Position numbers and translations under genes: made by a program
Notes under the pieces: generated by a model
Databases searched by the model: none
The model's input: the letters and a program-made list of their open reading frames with translations, nothing else
Told to the model about the DNA's origin: nothing
Shown here: in pieces, positions 35,495-44,525 of the stretch
How positions within the stretch are numbered: the first letter of the stretch is position 1
Layout of the letters: every line of letters starts with the position of its first letter
Origin: Saprospiraceae bacterium
GTDB lineage: Bacteria > Bacteroidota > Bacteroidia > Chitinophagales > Saprospiraceae
NCBI GenBank assembly: GCA_020628855.1
Contig: JAHDEL010000001.1
Location: 29,821 to 85,492 of the forward strand
Direction of reading: 5' to 3'
DNA length: 55,672 nucleotides

Positions 35495-36573
35495 GAATCC
35501 TCAACAGAGAGACCCATTTTCTGAGCACGCTTGCCCCATTGTTCTCTGGCTAATTTCTGCATGTCTGCAGTATCATCCAACTCATCCATTATCTCTAACC
35601 CAAAGAGTGTCTCAATAATATCCTCATTAGTGACGATCCCAGAAACTCCGCCATATTCGTCTACCACAAGAGCAATTTGTTCCTTATTCTCAATGAGTTT
35701 TTCGAAAATCTGACCAATTTTTTCATTTTCAGTCACTACCTGAAATTCTCGCTTCAATGCACTTAAAGGCTCTTCACCTTGACCGTTAATAATTGATAGA
35801 AGCATATCATTCTTCAAGATATATCCCGACATTTCATCAACCTGGCCTTTGAAGACTGGAATTCTTGAAAATCTCAAATTAGGATACTCTTTAAAATAAT
35901 CTTGAATCTTAGTATTCTCATCTGTAGCCACCATAACAGTACGAGGAGTCATGATATCGACAGCTCTTACAGAATCAAATCTCATCAAATTCTTGAAGAT
36001 TCTATATTCATTCTGCTGAATTACCCCTTCCCTGGCACCGATATCTGCCATTATTGTAAAATCAGTCCTAGAGAGTACACTTTTGTCTTTATCTTTTTTC
36101 AATAACTTAGTTATCCATTGACTCACCCAAACTAGAGGATAAAGCAACCAAATAATCCATTGGACGCTAACTACCGTAAAGCTTGAAAGTCCCTTCCAAA
36201 AAGTTGCACCAATTGTCTTCGGGATAATTTCGGAGATAATTAATATCGCTAGAGTCATCAAACCGGCAACCAAGGCTTCTACGCTGAGTTCAAACCCAAA
36301 GATATTAACAGCATTTTCAGCCCATATCTTAGAAGCTTGTGAACCAACACCAATAGCGCCAACAGTGTGAGCTATAGTATTGAGAGTCAGAATGGCAGCC
36401 AATGGCTGGTCTATATTGTCTTTAAATTCCGCAAGTTTTTGCCCCACCCAAGGTGAGTCCTCTTTAAGCTGTTCTGCATAAGCAGGACTAATACTTAATA
36501 ATGCTGCTTCCCAAATGGAGCAGAGGAAAGAAAATAAAATTGATATCGTAAAAAATACTATTAGTAAAAACAT
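35491..36573 (-). CDS. CNNM/CorB-like membrane protein with CBS domains (hemolysin family)
   Basis: DUF21 membrane domain with about four helices at residues 1-160, including SEIIPKTIGATF, followed by a CBS pair (about 195-325; SVRAVDIMTPRTVMVAT and VVDEYGGVSGIVTNEDIIET). The 360-residue length is short because the C-terminal CorC/HlyC transporter-associated domain found in most relatives is missing; it ends about 35 residues after the CBS pair. It could transport or sense Mg2+, or be like the gliding-associated GldE. The 3' end overlaps prfA by four bases. Confidence 0.88.
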   Translation of the reverse strand: MFLLIVFFTISILFSFLCSIWEAALLSISPAYAEQLKEDSPWVGQKLAEFKDNIDQPLAAILTLNTIAHTVGAIGVGSQASKIWAENAVNIFGFELSVEALVAGLMTLAILIISEIIPKTIGATFWKGLSSFTVVSVQWIIWLLYPLVWVSQWITKLLKKDKDKSVLSRTDFTIMADIGAREGVIQQNEYRIFKNLMRFDSVRAVDIMTPRTVMVATDENTKIQDYFKEYPNLRFSRIPVFKGQVDEMSGYILKNDMLLSIINGQGEEPLSALKREFQVVTENEKIGQIFEKLIENKEQIALVVDEYGGVSGIVTNEDIIETLFGLEIMDELDDTADMQKLAREQWGKRAQKMGLSVEDS

Positions 36574-36606
36574 ATAATCAATAGTAGTAATGCGTGTAAA
36601 GGTAAT

Positions 36607-36645
36607 AAAAAAAAGAGGAGACCAAATCTCAATTGATCTCCTCTT
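36607..36645 (-). terminator. Rho-independent terminator of the 72-residue protein gene
   Basis: AAGAGGAGA (36613-36621) pairs perfectly with TCTCCTCTT (36637-36645). On the minus strand the stem is followed by a run of T. It lies 20 bases past the gene's stop. Confidence 0.87.
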
Positions 36646-36664
36646 ACTGTATTATTTCATTAAG

Positions 36665-36883
36665 CTATGCAGCTGAAACTTCTTCTTTTGGCACTTCTGA
36701 ATCTTCAAATTTCTTACCGTCCCACTTGCCTAACCATTCTACTTCTTTGCCTATTTTGATGTAGCTAAAATATGCATCAACAGCTTCTTTTCTAACAAGT
36801 CTCTTTATTGTGATTTTAGTTGGCCCCGTTTTGACTTTAAAATAATAAACCCCTTTTCCCATTGCAAAACTTTTCTTTCTCAT
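36665..36883 (-). CDS. Small basic protein of unknown function
   Basis: A 72-residue protein, Lys-rich, with no signal peptide or membrane segment. Beta-prone segments (GVYYFKVKTGPTKITIK, AYFSYIKIGKEVEWLG) and an acidic C-terminus (DSEVPKEEVSAA) suggest a small beta domain. The gene has its own strong terminator, so it is probably expressed as one cistron. Start ATG 36883; a second ATG (36862) gives 65 residues and is equally possible. I recognise no family. Confidence 0.7.
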   Translation of the reverse strand: MRKKSFAMGKGVYYFKVKTGPTKITIKRLVRKEAVDAYFSYIKIGKEVEWLGKWDGKKFEDSEVPKEEVSAA

Positions 36884-37025
36884 GGTGATATTTCTATTTT
36901 AAATAATTAATAAATAACTGTAAGTCAGTACTTTTTACTAACCTGCCCTTAAAAGGCTCACGAAGATACTCTTTTTAACACTGAAAATCAAGGAGATAGG
37001 TGTTAAACACTGTTAAGAAACAAGG

Positions 37026-38453
37026 TTATTGTGGGGAATATTGGATCTCGATAATTTCACTTTTCTTTAAGTCAGATTTCAATATTATCTGTACTTCTTC
37101 TTCTTTTGTGTTGGTATATTTTACTGCCATGGTATTTGGTGGTCTTTGACCAACACTAGCAGCATACAGTAATAAGAAGTTCTTACCATTTTGATTGAGA
37201 TCAAGTCTCAATTTCTTAGATTTCTTCTCTAGAGAAAAATTCTCCAATACCCAATCACCATTGAAGTTGATAGAAACAAGATCCCCATCTTGTACCATAT
37301 GATCAAATAGCTCAAGCTCGAAAACTTTTGTTTGTGATTTAATCATTATCCTGTTCTCCTTAATTGCTCGCTGCCCCATATTCTTTGGTAGTGTACTGAT
37401 GAAAGACTGAGTACTTGATATTTGCTGAATTATATCCACTTTCTTAGGATAGACCACTTTGAAATAATGAGGTACTTGCAAGAATTGCATGAAAGGGAGT
37501 TGGGCTTGATCAAGCTTGAGGTTCATCTCTTGGATAAACCCATTACCATACTTATTCATTTTTGCAATAGCTGACTTATTATGTGTATAATAATTGCGGC
37601 CATATTGTTCATAAGATTTTTGGATAGCTTCTTTTTCTGTAAAGCTTCTAATATCTCCTATACCTTGTTCTATTTTAGGTAGAATATTCGGATTGGACCG
37701 CAAATCTGCAAACGGTCCGTTATGCACATCCAACTCTTTTTTGAACCTTACATACATTAAAGCGATATTCTTTAAGTCACCTTTAACTTCATCATCCTTC
37801 TTTACTCTAATATTGTGCATTGCATTCAAAGTATGACCATGCATTTCTGCAAAATATTTGTAAACAGCTGCTTCTTTGAAGTTTGTATTCTTTATCGCTG
37901 AATACTGTGTGTTAAGCATTTTTGAATATTCTCGATATTGAGAGTAAAACTGTTTATACAATGCCACACATTGCTCTAATAATCCATAGATGCCTGATAA
38001 GTTATCATAGTCACTCAAGTCATGCAGATCAAGATATCTTTCTATGTCAAATCGCTTTTTGTCTATATCATTTATTGTTGCATATAGCTGTACTGCATGG
38101 ACTTTATTGCCTTTTGAGATTGTCGTGCTATTTGTAATCTTCTTATAATAGTCAATGGGAGATAAGTCTTCATAGTAATCTTGACTCGAGCTATCAAATA
38201 GATTCTTTGGTAAATCCTTATTATCAAAGCCTTGAAGTTTATAACTCTCCAAATCAACGTATTTATTGACATCTTGATTAAACAACTCGAAGAGTTTATT
38301 CGCTACCATAATGCCGTGAATCGACTCGTTCACATACTTCACTTGGAGATTAATATCATCAAGCTTTTGTTGATACCCTTGCTGAGCGAATATTGATACT
38401 GTAAAAACGCTCGCAATTACAAAGCAGAGCGCTAATTTGAAATACATCTTCAT
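37026..38453 (-). CDS. Exported protein with helical body and C-terminal beta-sandwich domain
   Basis: A 475-residue protein with a signal peptide (about 1-23, ending IFAQQ). The body (about 25-380) is helical, Tyr/Lys/Asn-rich, with no recognised family. The last 100 residues (FDHMVQDGDLVSINFNGDWV, QRPPNTMAVKYTNTKEEEVQ) are a beta domain that occurs in many secreted Bacteroidota proteins at the C-terminus, with the conserved DGDxVSxxxNG and PPNTxA patterns. The role is unknown. It is divergent from thrS. Confidence 0.75.
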   Translation of the reverse strand: MKMYFKLALCFVIASVFTVSIFAQQGYQQKLDDINLQVKYVNESIHGIMVANKLFELFNQDVNKYVDLESYKLQGFDNKDLPKNLFDSSSQDYYEDLSPIDYYKKITNSTTISKGNKVHAVQLYATINDIDKKRFDIERYLDLHDLSDYDNLSGIYGLLEQCVALYKQFYSQYREYSKMLNTQYSAIKNTNFKEAAVYKYFAEMHGHTLNAMHNIRVKKDDEVKGDLKNIALMYVRFKKELDVHNGPFADLRSNPNILPKIEQGIGDIRSFTEKEAIQKSYEQYGRNYYTHNKSAIAKMNKYGNGFIQEMNLKLDQAQLPFMQFLQVPHYFKVVYPKKVDIIQQISSTQSFISTLPKNMGQRAIKENRIMIKSQTKVFELELFDHMVQDGDLVSINFNGDWVLENFSLEKKSKKLRLDLNQNGKNFLLLYAASVGQRPPNTMAVKYTNTKEEEVQIILKSDLKKSEIIEIQYSPQ

Positions 38454-38580
38454 GTTATATATACGTGTAGGCTTGAGATATGAGTCCCATAAGAGCGTTA
38501 AAGCTTCTTTAAATTCAAGACAAAGATTATCAATATCCCTAATATGTAATAAGAAAGCTGCCTAATCTTGTAGATTGGTC

Positions 38581-38588
38581 TATTTTTG
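38581..38588 (+). promoter_or_regulatory. Candidate -7 promoter element for thrS
   Basis: TATTTTTG is a perfect TAnnTTTG match. It lies 16 bases before the ATGATG at 38605-38610. No TTTG is seen at -33. The 150-base gap upstream holds no obvious T-box or attenuator. Confidence 0.42.
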
Positions 38589-38604
38589 CATCTTAATCCG
38601 GCGC

Positions 38605-40533
38605 ATGATGATTAAGATTACATTTCCTGATGGAGCTGTTAGAGAGTATGAAAAAGGTATAACTTCTCTAGATATAGCGATGAGTATTAGCGAAGGACTT
38701 GCAAGAAATGTCCTTTCGGCAAATGTCAATGGTGAGGTTTGGGACGCTACCAGACCTATTCACTCTGATGCAACGATCACCTTTTATACCTGGAGAGACC
38801 AAGAAGGAAAAGCTACTTACTGGCACTCTTCTGCTCACTTGATGGCAGAAGCGCTTGAAGCACTCTATCCAGGTACAAAATTTGGAATTGGACCAGCAAT
38901 TGATAATGGCTTTTACTATGATGTGGATACTGGAGATAAGATACTTACTCCTGGAGATCTGAAGGCTATTGAAGACAAGATGCTAGAACTTGCCAGACTA
39001 AAAAATAGCTTCGTCAGAAAGGATATAAGTAAAGCTGATGCTATCCAATATTTTACAGAAAAAGATGATGAATACAAGTTAGAGCTCATTGATGGTCTCG
39101 AGGATGGATCCATTACTCTGTATTCTCAAGGTGGGTTTACTGATCTCTGCAGAGGACCTCATATCCCTCATACTGGCTCAATAAAAGCAGTCAAATTAAC
39201 AAGTCTTGCTGGTGCATATTGGAGGGGAGACGAAACAAGAAAACAGCTTACTAGGATCTACGGAATCACTTTTCCTAAACAAAAAGAACTCAAGGAATAT
39301 CTTGAATTGGTTGAAGAGGCAAAGAAACGTGATCATAGAAAGCTTGGTGCAGAAATGGAACTCTTCATGTTTTCTGAAAAAGTTGGTCAAGGACTACCAA
39401 TCTGGTTACCAAAAGGTACACAAGTCAGAGAGCGTCTTCAAAATTTTCTGAGAGATGAGCAAGAAAAGCTAGGCTATCAAATGGTGGTCACTCCGCACAT
39501 AGGTCATAAGAATCTATATGTGACCTCTGGGCATTATGCCAAGTATGGAGAAGATAGTTTCCAGCCCATCAACACACCTAGAGAAGGAGAAGAGTTTTTG
39601 CTCAAACCTATGAATTGCCCGCATCACTGTGAGATATTTGGCAATAGACCAAGGTCTTATAAGGAGCTTCCACTGCGAATTGGTGAATTTGGGACAGTAT
39701 ACAGATATGAGCAGAGTGGAGAACTTCATGGATTAAGTAGAGTAAGAGGATTCACACAAGATGATGCCCATATCTTCTGTACTCCAGAACAAGTGAAAAC
39801 TGAATTTTTAGTTGTACTCGACCTCACAACTAAGGTGATTAATAAAATGGGTTTTGAGAATTTTACAGCTCAGATTTCCTTAAGAGATCCAGATAATCCA
39901 TCAAAATATATTGGTTCGCAAGAAAATTGGGAATCCGCAGAAAAGGCAATAATCGAAGCGGTAGAAGAAGCAGGTCTTGAAGCCGTGACAGCATATGGAG
40001 AAGCTGCATTCTACGGCCCTAAGCTTGATTTTATGATTAAGGATGCCTTGGGTAGATCTTGGCAGCTTGGAACGATACAAGTAGATTATAATTTGCCTGA
40101 GCGATTCGAATTAGAGTACACAGGCTCTGACAACCAAAAGCATCGACCGGTAATGATTCACCGTGCTCCTTTTGGTTCTATGGAGAGGTTTATGAGTATC
40201 CTGATTGAGCATACTGCCGGAAAATTCCCTCTATGGTTAACACCTGATCAATTTGTAATTCTAGCAGTTTCGGACAAAGTGTTAGATTATGCAAAAGATG
40301 TCCAGTCGCAACTTGCTAAGTACGACATTAGAGGTTTTATTGATGATAGGAATGAGACTATTGGGAAGAAAATTCGTGATAATGAATTGAAAAAAATACC
40401 TTATTTACTCATCGTAGGTGATAATGAAGTGAGTGCTCAAACAATTTCAGTAAGAAGACAAGGTGACGGTGACAAAGGAGTCATGACCATTGAAGAGTTT
40501 GCAAAAGTTTTCCAAGAAGAAGCTCAATCTTAA
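38605..40533 (+). CDS. thrS: Threonyl-tRNA synthetase
   Basis: Class II synthetase of 642 residues that charges tRNA-Thr. Domains in order: TGS (about 1-60, [14 protein letters not shown]), editing domain with [11 protein letters not shown] (about 72-82), catalytic core with motif 2 ([20 protein letters not shown]) and motif 3 ([11 protein letters not shown]), and the anticodon-binding domain at the end. A frame opens at 38575 upstream of the -7 element, so ATG 38605 or 38608 is the real start. The stop TAA overlaps the minus-strand gene's stop. infC and rplT do not follow. Confidence 0.96.
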   Translation: MMIKITFPDGAVREYEKGITSLDIAMSISEGLARNVLSANVNGEVWDATRPIHSDATITFYTWRDQEGKATYWHSSAHLMAEALEALYPGTKFGIGPAIDNGFYYDVDTGDKILTPGDLKAIEDKMLELARLKNSFVRKDISKADAIQYFTEKDDEYKLELIDGLEDGSITLYSQGGFTDLCRGPHIPHTGSIKAVKLTSLAGAYWRGDETRKQLTRIYGITFPKQKELKEYLELVEEAKKRDHRKLGAEMELFMFSEKVGQGLPIWLPKGTQVRERLQNFLRDEQEKLGYQMVVTPHIGHKNLYVTSGHYAKYGEDSFQPINTPREGEEFLLKPMNCPHHCEIFGNRPRSYKELPLRIGEFGTVYRYEQSGELHGLSRVRGFTQDDAHIFCTPEQVKTEFLVVLDLTTKVINKMGFENFTAQISLRDPDNPSKYIGSQENWESAEKAIIEAVEEAGLEAVTAYGEAAFYGPKLDFMIKDALGRSWQLGTIQVDYNLPERFELEYTGSDNQKHRPVMIHRAPFGSMERFMSILIEHTAGKFPLWLTPDQFVILAVSDKVLDYAKDVQSQLAKYDIRGFIDDRNETIGKKIRDNELKKIPYLLIVGDNEVSAQTISVRRQGDGDKGVMTIEEFAKVFQEEAQS

Positions 40534-41174
40534 AGATAAGATTTGCTTATTCTTTTGATAAGCTTATTCACTTGCTTGCTTAAGACTTTTTCGTCCATCG
40601 GATTCTTGTAAGGTTTTTGATCAAACCTGAAAGTTGTAACTTCTCTAGTCACATTATCGATAAGGACACCATATAAATGAGAACCATTCTTTGGAGGAAT
40701 ATAGGAAACTTGACCCATTGAGAGCACAGTTAATGTCGTCCATAATGCCATTTCTCTTCTATACTTTTTCTTGTTGACAACAAATCCATCAGACAATGTA
40801 CCTAAAGTATAGCGATACTTAGATTGATCTAGAATAGGTTGAACTTCTGGAGATAATTGCATTACTTCGGAAGGCACGCCTTGAATCCCATCTTCAATAA
40901 GGAGCTCTACAGACCTCAGCATTTTATAATGCATTGAATCCGATTCGATAATTATTCTATCATTGCTAAATGTGCTATAAATATGATCAAGTACATCCCT
41001 ATTCACCAATGACAATGAATCATTTAGCGTTTCTTTGCCTTTCTTATCTATGTGGTAGATGTAGCTAATCGGTTCTAAATAAGAAAATTGAGGGATCTTT
41101 AATTCGGAAATTGCCCTTTGAGAAGAACATCCAAAAAACGATATGCATATAACAGCAAATAGAATTCTGCTCAT
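40530..41174 (-). CDS. Lipoprotein of unknown function
   Basis: A 214-residue protein with a short signal peptide ending FFGCSS (Cys at 16). A middle region (about 100-165) has two short hydrophobic stretches ([18 protein letters not shown]) and a Lys/Arg-rich C-terminus ([11 protein letters not shown]). No family was recognised. It is convergent with thrS and shares a TTAA stop overlap. Upstream 120 bases carry no clear promoter. Confidence 0.7.
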   Translation of the reverse strand: MSRILFAVICISFFGCSSQRAISELKIPQFSYLEPISYIYHIDKKGKETLNDSLSLVNRDVLDHIYSTFSNDRIIIESDSMHYKMLRSVELLIEDGIQGVPSEVMQLSPEVQPILDQSKYRYTLGTLSDGFVVNKKKYRREMALWTTLTVLSMGQVSYIPPKNGSHLYGVLIDNVTREVTTFRFDQKPYKNPMDEKVLSKQVNKLIKRISKSYL

Positions 41175-41294
41175 AGTATTTTGATTTATATGAAGCTACG
41201 TGATAATGAACAAAACCGGCAGTTTTACTATTTTGCTTAACATCAAATTAGTACTTCTAGAGCCGATTTAACAAATCCATAAACTCAACAATCT

Positions 41295-42581
41295 GTGAGT
41301 CAACCAATACAACCAAATACTAGCGTCAGAATTAGCGGTCCAGACAAACCACTGAGTGGTACAGTCAACTTGCCAACTTCTAAGAGTTTGACGAATAGAT
41401 ATCTCATCTTACAGGCACTATACCCTAACTCACTAAAAATTCATAACCCTTCATCAAGCGATGATTCCAGAGTGTTAAATGCATTGTTGAATACACCTCC
41501 CAATGATGCACTCTATGATGCTCATCATGGAGGCACAACTTCAAGATTTCTTCTAGCTTACTTAGCACTCCAAGATGGAACACAAATACTTACAGGTTCT
41601 AACAGATTGAAGGAAAGACCAATAGCTGACTTGGTCACTGCTCTGAATGCTTTAGGATGTAACATTGAATATCTCGAATCTGCGGGTCAATTACCTGTGA
41701 AGATTCAGCCTCCAGGAAAATTAGGTAATGCTGTGTCTATTTCTGGTAAGATTAGCAGTCAGTTTATTTCTGCTCTTCTCCTCATTGGTTCTCGACTTCC
41801 TGAAGGTCTCGTAATTCATCTTAAAGATGAAATCGTGTCGATTTCTTATCTGCAGATGACAATAGCAATTTTGAGAGATCTGGGAATACAAGTAGAGTTT
41901 GACAAAAATAAAATTACTATTGCTCCAATAGCAAGTCTTGGTCAAAAACAAGTTAGTATCGAGGGTGATTGGTCTGCTGCTAGCTATTTCCTTGGGTTAA
42001 GTATTCTCTATCCAGGATCTTCTTTAACGCTGAATAATCTGTCAGAAAACTCACTCCAAGGAGATAGTAAAATGCTGAGTCAACTCAAAGCATATGGTTT
42101 GAGTTACAGTTTCTTAGAAAATAAGTTAGAAATCAATTCAGAGCCTACTACTCACACAGGATTAGCTGATTTTGATTTAGAGCTCACTCCTGATATTTTC
42201 CAAACCTATGCCAGTATCCATGCTGTACTTGGCATAAAATGTATGTATACTGGATTGCAAACTTTGGCAGGTAAAGAAACTGATAGAGTTCTGGCTATGA
42301 AGAAAGAATTATCCAAAGTTGGAAATTCAATCTATAAGCTACCTGAGAAATTTGCTGTAAAATCGAAGAAGACCTATTATCTCCAAGAACAACAAGCTCA
42401 TTGGAAGGAAGATTTATTGTTTGAAACTTATAAGGATCACAGGATGGCTATGTCATTGTCAATGCTGAGTAAACTTGGAGAAATAACCATTCAGGATTCA
42501 GGGGTCGTCTCTAAGTCCTTCCCTACTTTTTGGGACAGTCTTGTACGGATTGGATTCTCTGTTGATTATATCAATGCATAA
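41295..42581 (+). CDS. aroA: 3-Phosphoshikimate 1-carboxyvinyltransferase (EPSP synthase)
   Basis: Sixth shikimate-pathway enzyme, joining shikimate-3-phosphate and PEP. Motifs: LPTSKSLTNRYLIL near residues 26-39, GGTTSRFLLAYLAL, KERPIADLVTAL, GDWSAASYFLG, KETDRVLAMKKEL and KDHRMAMSLSML. Length is 428 residues. The start is GTG at 41295. aroB lies elsewhere in the window on a different transcript. TACTATTTTG about 60 bases upstream is an imperfect -7 element. Confidence 0.94.
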   Translation: MSQPIQPNTSVRISGPDKPLSGTVNLPTSKSLTNRYLILQALYPNSLKIHNPSSSDDSRVLNALLNTPPNDALYDAHHGGTTSRFLLAYLALQDGTQILTGSNRLKERPIADLVTALNALGCNIEYLESAGQLPVKIQPPGKLGNAVSISGKISSQFISALLLIGSRLPEGLVIHLKDEIVSISYLQMTIAILRDLGIQVEFDKNKITIAPIASLGQKQVSIEGDWSAASYFLGLSILYPGSSLTLNNLSENSLQGDSKMLSQLKAYGLSYSFLENKLEINSEPTTHTGLADFDLELTPDIFQTYASIHAVLGIKCMYTGLQTLAGKETDRVLAMKKELSKVGNSIYKLPEKFAVKSKKTYYLQEQQAHWKEDLLFETYKDHRMAMSLSMLSKLGEITIQDSGVVSKSFPTFWDSLVRIGFSVDYINA

Positions 42582-42597
42582 GATTGGCTGATTACAC

Positions 42598-42605
42598 TAA
42601 TTTTG
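42598..42605 (+). promoter_or_regulatory. Candidate -7 promoter element (leaderless position) for the DUF3667 gene
   Basis: TAATTTTG is a perfect TAnnTTTG match ending four bases before the GTG start at 42610. Confidence 0.4.
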
Positions 42606-42609
42606 TCTT

Positions 42610-43410
42610 GTGAATACCTGCAAGCATTGTTATTATCAATTTGAAGGGAAGTATTGCACTAATTGTGGCGAAAAAGTCAGAAGGCCTGAAGAACTTACAC
42701 TGAGATCTTTAGGGCAAGAATTTTTTGCAATTTTAACTAATCTTGACAATCAACTCTTCAGTAGTCTGAGGCTTTTATTTCTAAGGCCTGGAGAACTGAG
42801 TAGAAAGTATATTGAAGGAATACGAATCCCTTACCTAAAGCCTATACAATTATTCTTACTTGCCAACATAGTGTTTTTTCTTTTCTTGTCGGATGTCAAT
42901 ATTTTTAGAACACCTTCGTCGTGGTATTTTCAAGAAAATGTTGATGGAATTAATGTATTAGAAAAAGTCAAGCAACTCGAAGTATCAAGAAATTTAACTA
43001 GAGAAAAAGTGGCAATGCTCTATGATCAAAAATCGAGTATGATAGCGAAAGGAGCTATTGTTTTATTAATTCCATTCATTGCTTTTATCTGTCAATTATT
43101 ACATATTAAGAAAAGGATACCATACCCTCAACATGTCATTTTTGCAACGCACTATTTTACTTCTATTTTACTCATTTCAGTATTGGTCAGTTTGCTTGTA
43201 GAATTCTTTTTTGATGAATACCACCAATGGCTGTTCATTGTACCTATTTCCTTAATGATATTCCTTTATTTTACGATGAGTATCAAGCGATTCTATAACA
43301 GTAAATGGCCAATAACTTTAGTTAAAAGCGTGATAGGTTTCTTTGTGATTAATGCGCTAATTCAATTATATAGAGCCTCTGTTAGCTACTTTTCACTACT
43401 TACACTTTAG
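42610..43410 (+). CDS. DUF3667 membrane protein with zinc ribbon
   Basis: A 266-residue protein. The N-terminus has a CxxC...CxxC zinc ribbon (CKHCYYQFEGKYCTNCG, residues 4-20) followed by a helix and four to five membrane segments (about 78-96, 150-168, 180-200, 207-226, 235-256). RPGELSRKYIEGIRIPYLKP is the DUF3667 signature just before the first helix. No function is known for the family. GTG 42610 is chosen because it starts directly ahead of the zinc ribbon. Confidence 0.85.
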   Translation: MNTCKHCYYQFEGKYCTNCGEKVRRPEELTLRSLGQEFFAILTNLDNQLFSSLRLLFLRPGELSRKYIEGIRIPYLKPIQLFLLANIVFFLFLSDVNIFRTPSSWYFQENVDGINVLEKVKQLEVSRNLTREKVAMLYDQKSSMIAKGAIVLLIPFIAFICQLLHIKKRIPYPQHVIFATHYFTSILLISVLVSLLVEFFFDEYHQWLFIVPISLMIFLYFTMSIKRFYNSKWPITLVKSVIGFFVINALIQLYRASVSYFSLLTL

Positions 43411-43411
43411 A

Positions 43412-43447
43412 TAAAAAACAGGCTGACCAAAATTGTTGATCAGCCTG
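43412..43447 (-). terminator. Rho-independent terminator of ssb
   Basis: CAGGCTGACCA (43419-43429) pairs with TGATCAGCCTG (43437-43447) with one mismatch. A T run follows on the minus strand. It lies 13 bases past the ssb stop and close to the convergent DUF3667 stop. Confidence 0.85.
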
Positions 43448-43459
43448 AACTCAAAGTAA

Positions 43460-43807
43460 TTAAAAGGGTTTCTCAACTTTCGTCAACCTGATAAACTCTT
43501 TTGCTACTACTTCAGAAACATATCTTGTCACTCCTTCTTTGTCTTCATACGAACGATAGACTAGCTTTCCTTGAATTGCAACCTCATTACCTTTAACAAG
43601 AGTAGAAGACATGACTTCAGCAAGTTTACCCCAAGCTGCAATATTGTGCCACTGGGTTTCTTGAACTTTCTCTCCATTAGCATCTTTGTAATATTCATTT
43701 GTAGCCACTATAAGCTTGGCTAGTTGATTACCATTATCAAAAGATTTGAGTTCAATGTCTTTACCAATGTGTCCGATGAGTTGAACAGAGTTTCTTAATG
43801 CATTCAT
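43460..43807 (-). CDS. ssb: Single-stranded DNA-binding protein
   Basis: OB-fold protein binding single-stranded DNA in replication or repair. N-terminus NALRNSVQLIGHIGKDIELK and ETQWHNIAAWGKLAEVMSSTLVKG fit the SSB family. At 115 residues it is short: the usual acidic C-terminal tail (DDDIPF-type) is replaced by VEKPF, so interactions that need that tail may be absent and this may be a second, specialised SSB. Start ATG 43807. Confidence 0.9.
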   Translation of the reverse strand: MNALRNSVQLIGHIGKDIELKSFDNGNQLAKLIVATNEYYKDANGEKVQETQWHNIAAWGKLAEVMSSTLVKGNEVAIQGKLVYRSYEDKEGVTRYVSEVVAKEFIRLTKVEKPF

Positions 43808-43910
43808 AATTTTAAATTGATTTGTATCCCATTCTGTAGGGACGAGTGAAACAAATAAATGATCAGAGTATTTCCGATCGTTAACAATGCAAAGTTTGTA
43901 CGGATTGGAG

Positions 43911-43931
43911 CGTTTAATCGTACATTAAACG
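43911..43931. promoter_or_regulatory. Perfect 8-bp inverted repeat upstream of ssb
   Basis: CGTTTAAT-CGTAC-ATTAAACG lies 104 bases upstream of the ssb ATG, in the 180-base gap between ssb and the next gene. It could be an operator site or a hairpin; it lacks a T run of the usual length, so it is not a strong terminator. The rest of the gap shows no clear promoter. Confidence 0.4.
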
Positions 43932-43987
43932 TTTGCTTACGTTTGTATTCAATTACACGCTTTTGATTTTACTTAGCAAAGTATAGC

Positions 43988-44440
43988 TCAGAAAGCATAG
44001 GGATATACCACTCCATCGCAAGCATATGTCTCTGAAGTAGTAGGGAAGACAGCTTTCAAGACTTTGCCATCCCAATAGGTTATCTTGCTTAATTGTACTT
44101 GCTCCATTCTCGAATCACTCTTAAACTCGGTATAATCATATCTAATTACTTGTCTGTTGTTTGTCGGAACGACATATCTCTCTGTATTATACTTATAGAG
44201 ATGTGTATCAATAATTATCCTATTGTATCGTGTTGTAGCTGCAAGGCAATAACTGAACCTACTCATTGTTTCTTTAGAGAGTTCTTCTCTATTGGGTAGG
44301 TAAACATTCAATGTTTTTTGAGGGTAATCTTGTATCCTATTTATATGGTAATAGATACCAACATTCTCATCAAATTGAAACTCAAAGTTTTGTGTGGAAC
44401 AACAGGTAAGAAAACCGAGAAGAGCTGCTACTAGTCGCAT
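43988..44440 (-). CDS. Putative lipoprotein of unknown function
   Basis: A 150-residue protein with a short signal peptide (MRLVAALLGFLTCCS) and possible lipobox Cys at 13 or 14. The mature part is Tyr- and Arg-rich and probably beta-rich (VGIYYHINRIQDYPQKTLNV). Two further cysteines (in SYCLAAT and YACDG) could form a disulphide. No family was recognised. Confidence 0.65.
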   Translation of the reverse strand: MRLVAALLGFLTCCSTQNFEFQFDENVGIYYHINRIQDYPQKTLNVYLPNREELSKETMSRFSYCLAATTRYNRIIIDTHLYKYNTERYVVPTNNRQVIRYDYTEFKSDSRMEQVQLSKITYWDGKVLKAVFPTTSETYACDGVVYPYAF

Positions 44441-44525
44441 AACACTCTAACGTCCATGAAACAGCAGGCAGTGTAGTTTCGAGTTTGTATCTTTAAACAA
44501 GAGGGTTATAAAAATTTAGAAACTC

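Noticed and set aside
38454-38604. Leader riboswitch or T-box for thrS
   Set aside because: The candidate -7 element leaves a leader of only about 12 bases, too short for a T-box; only a 5-bp inverted repeat (AATCT-TGT-AGATT) is seen.
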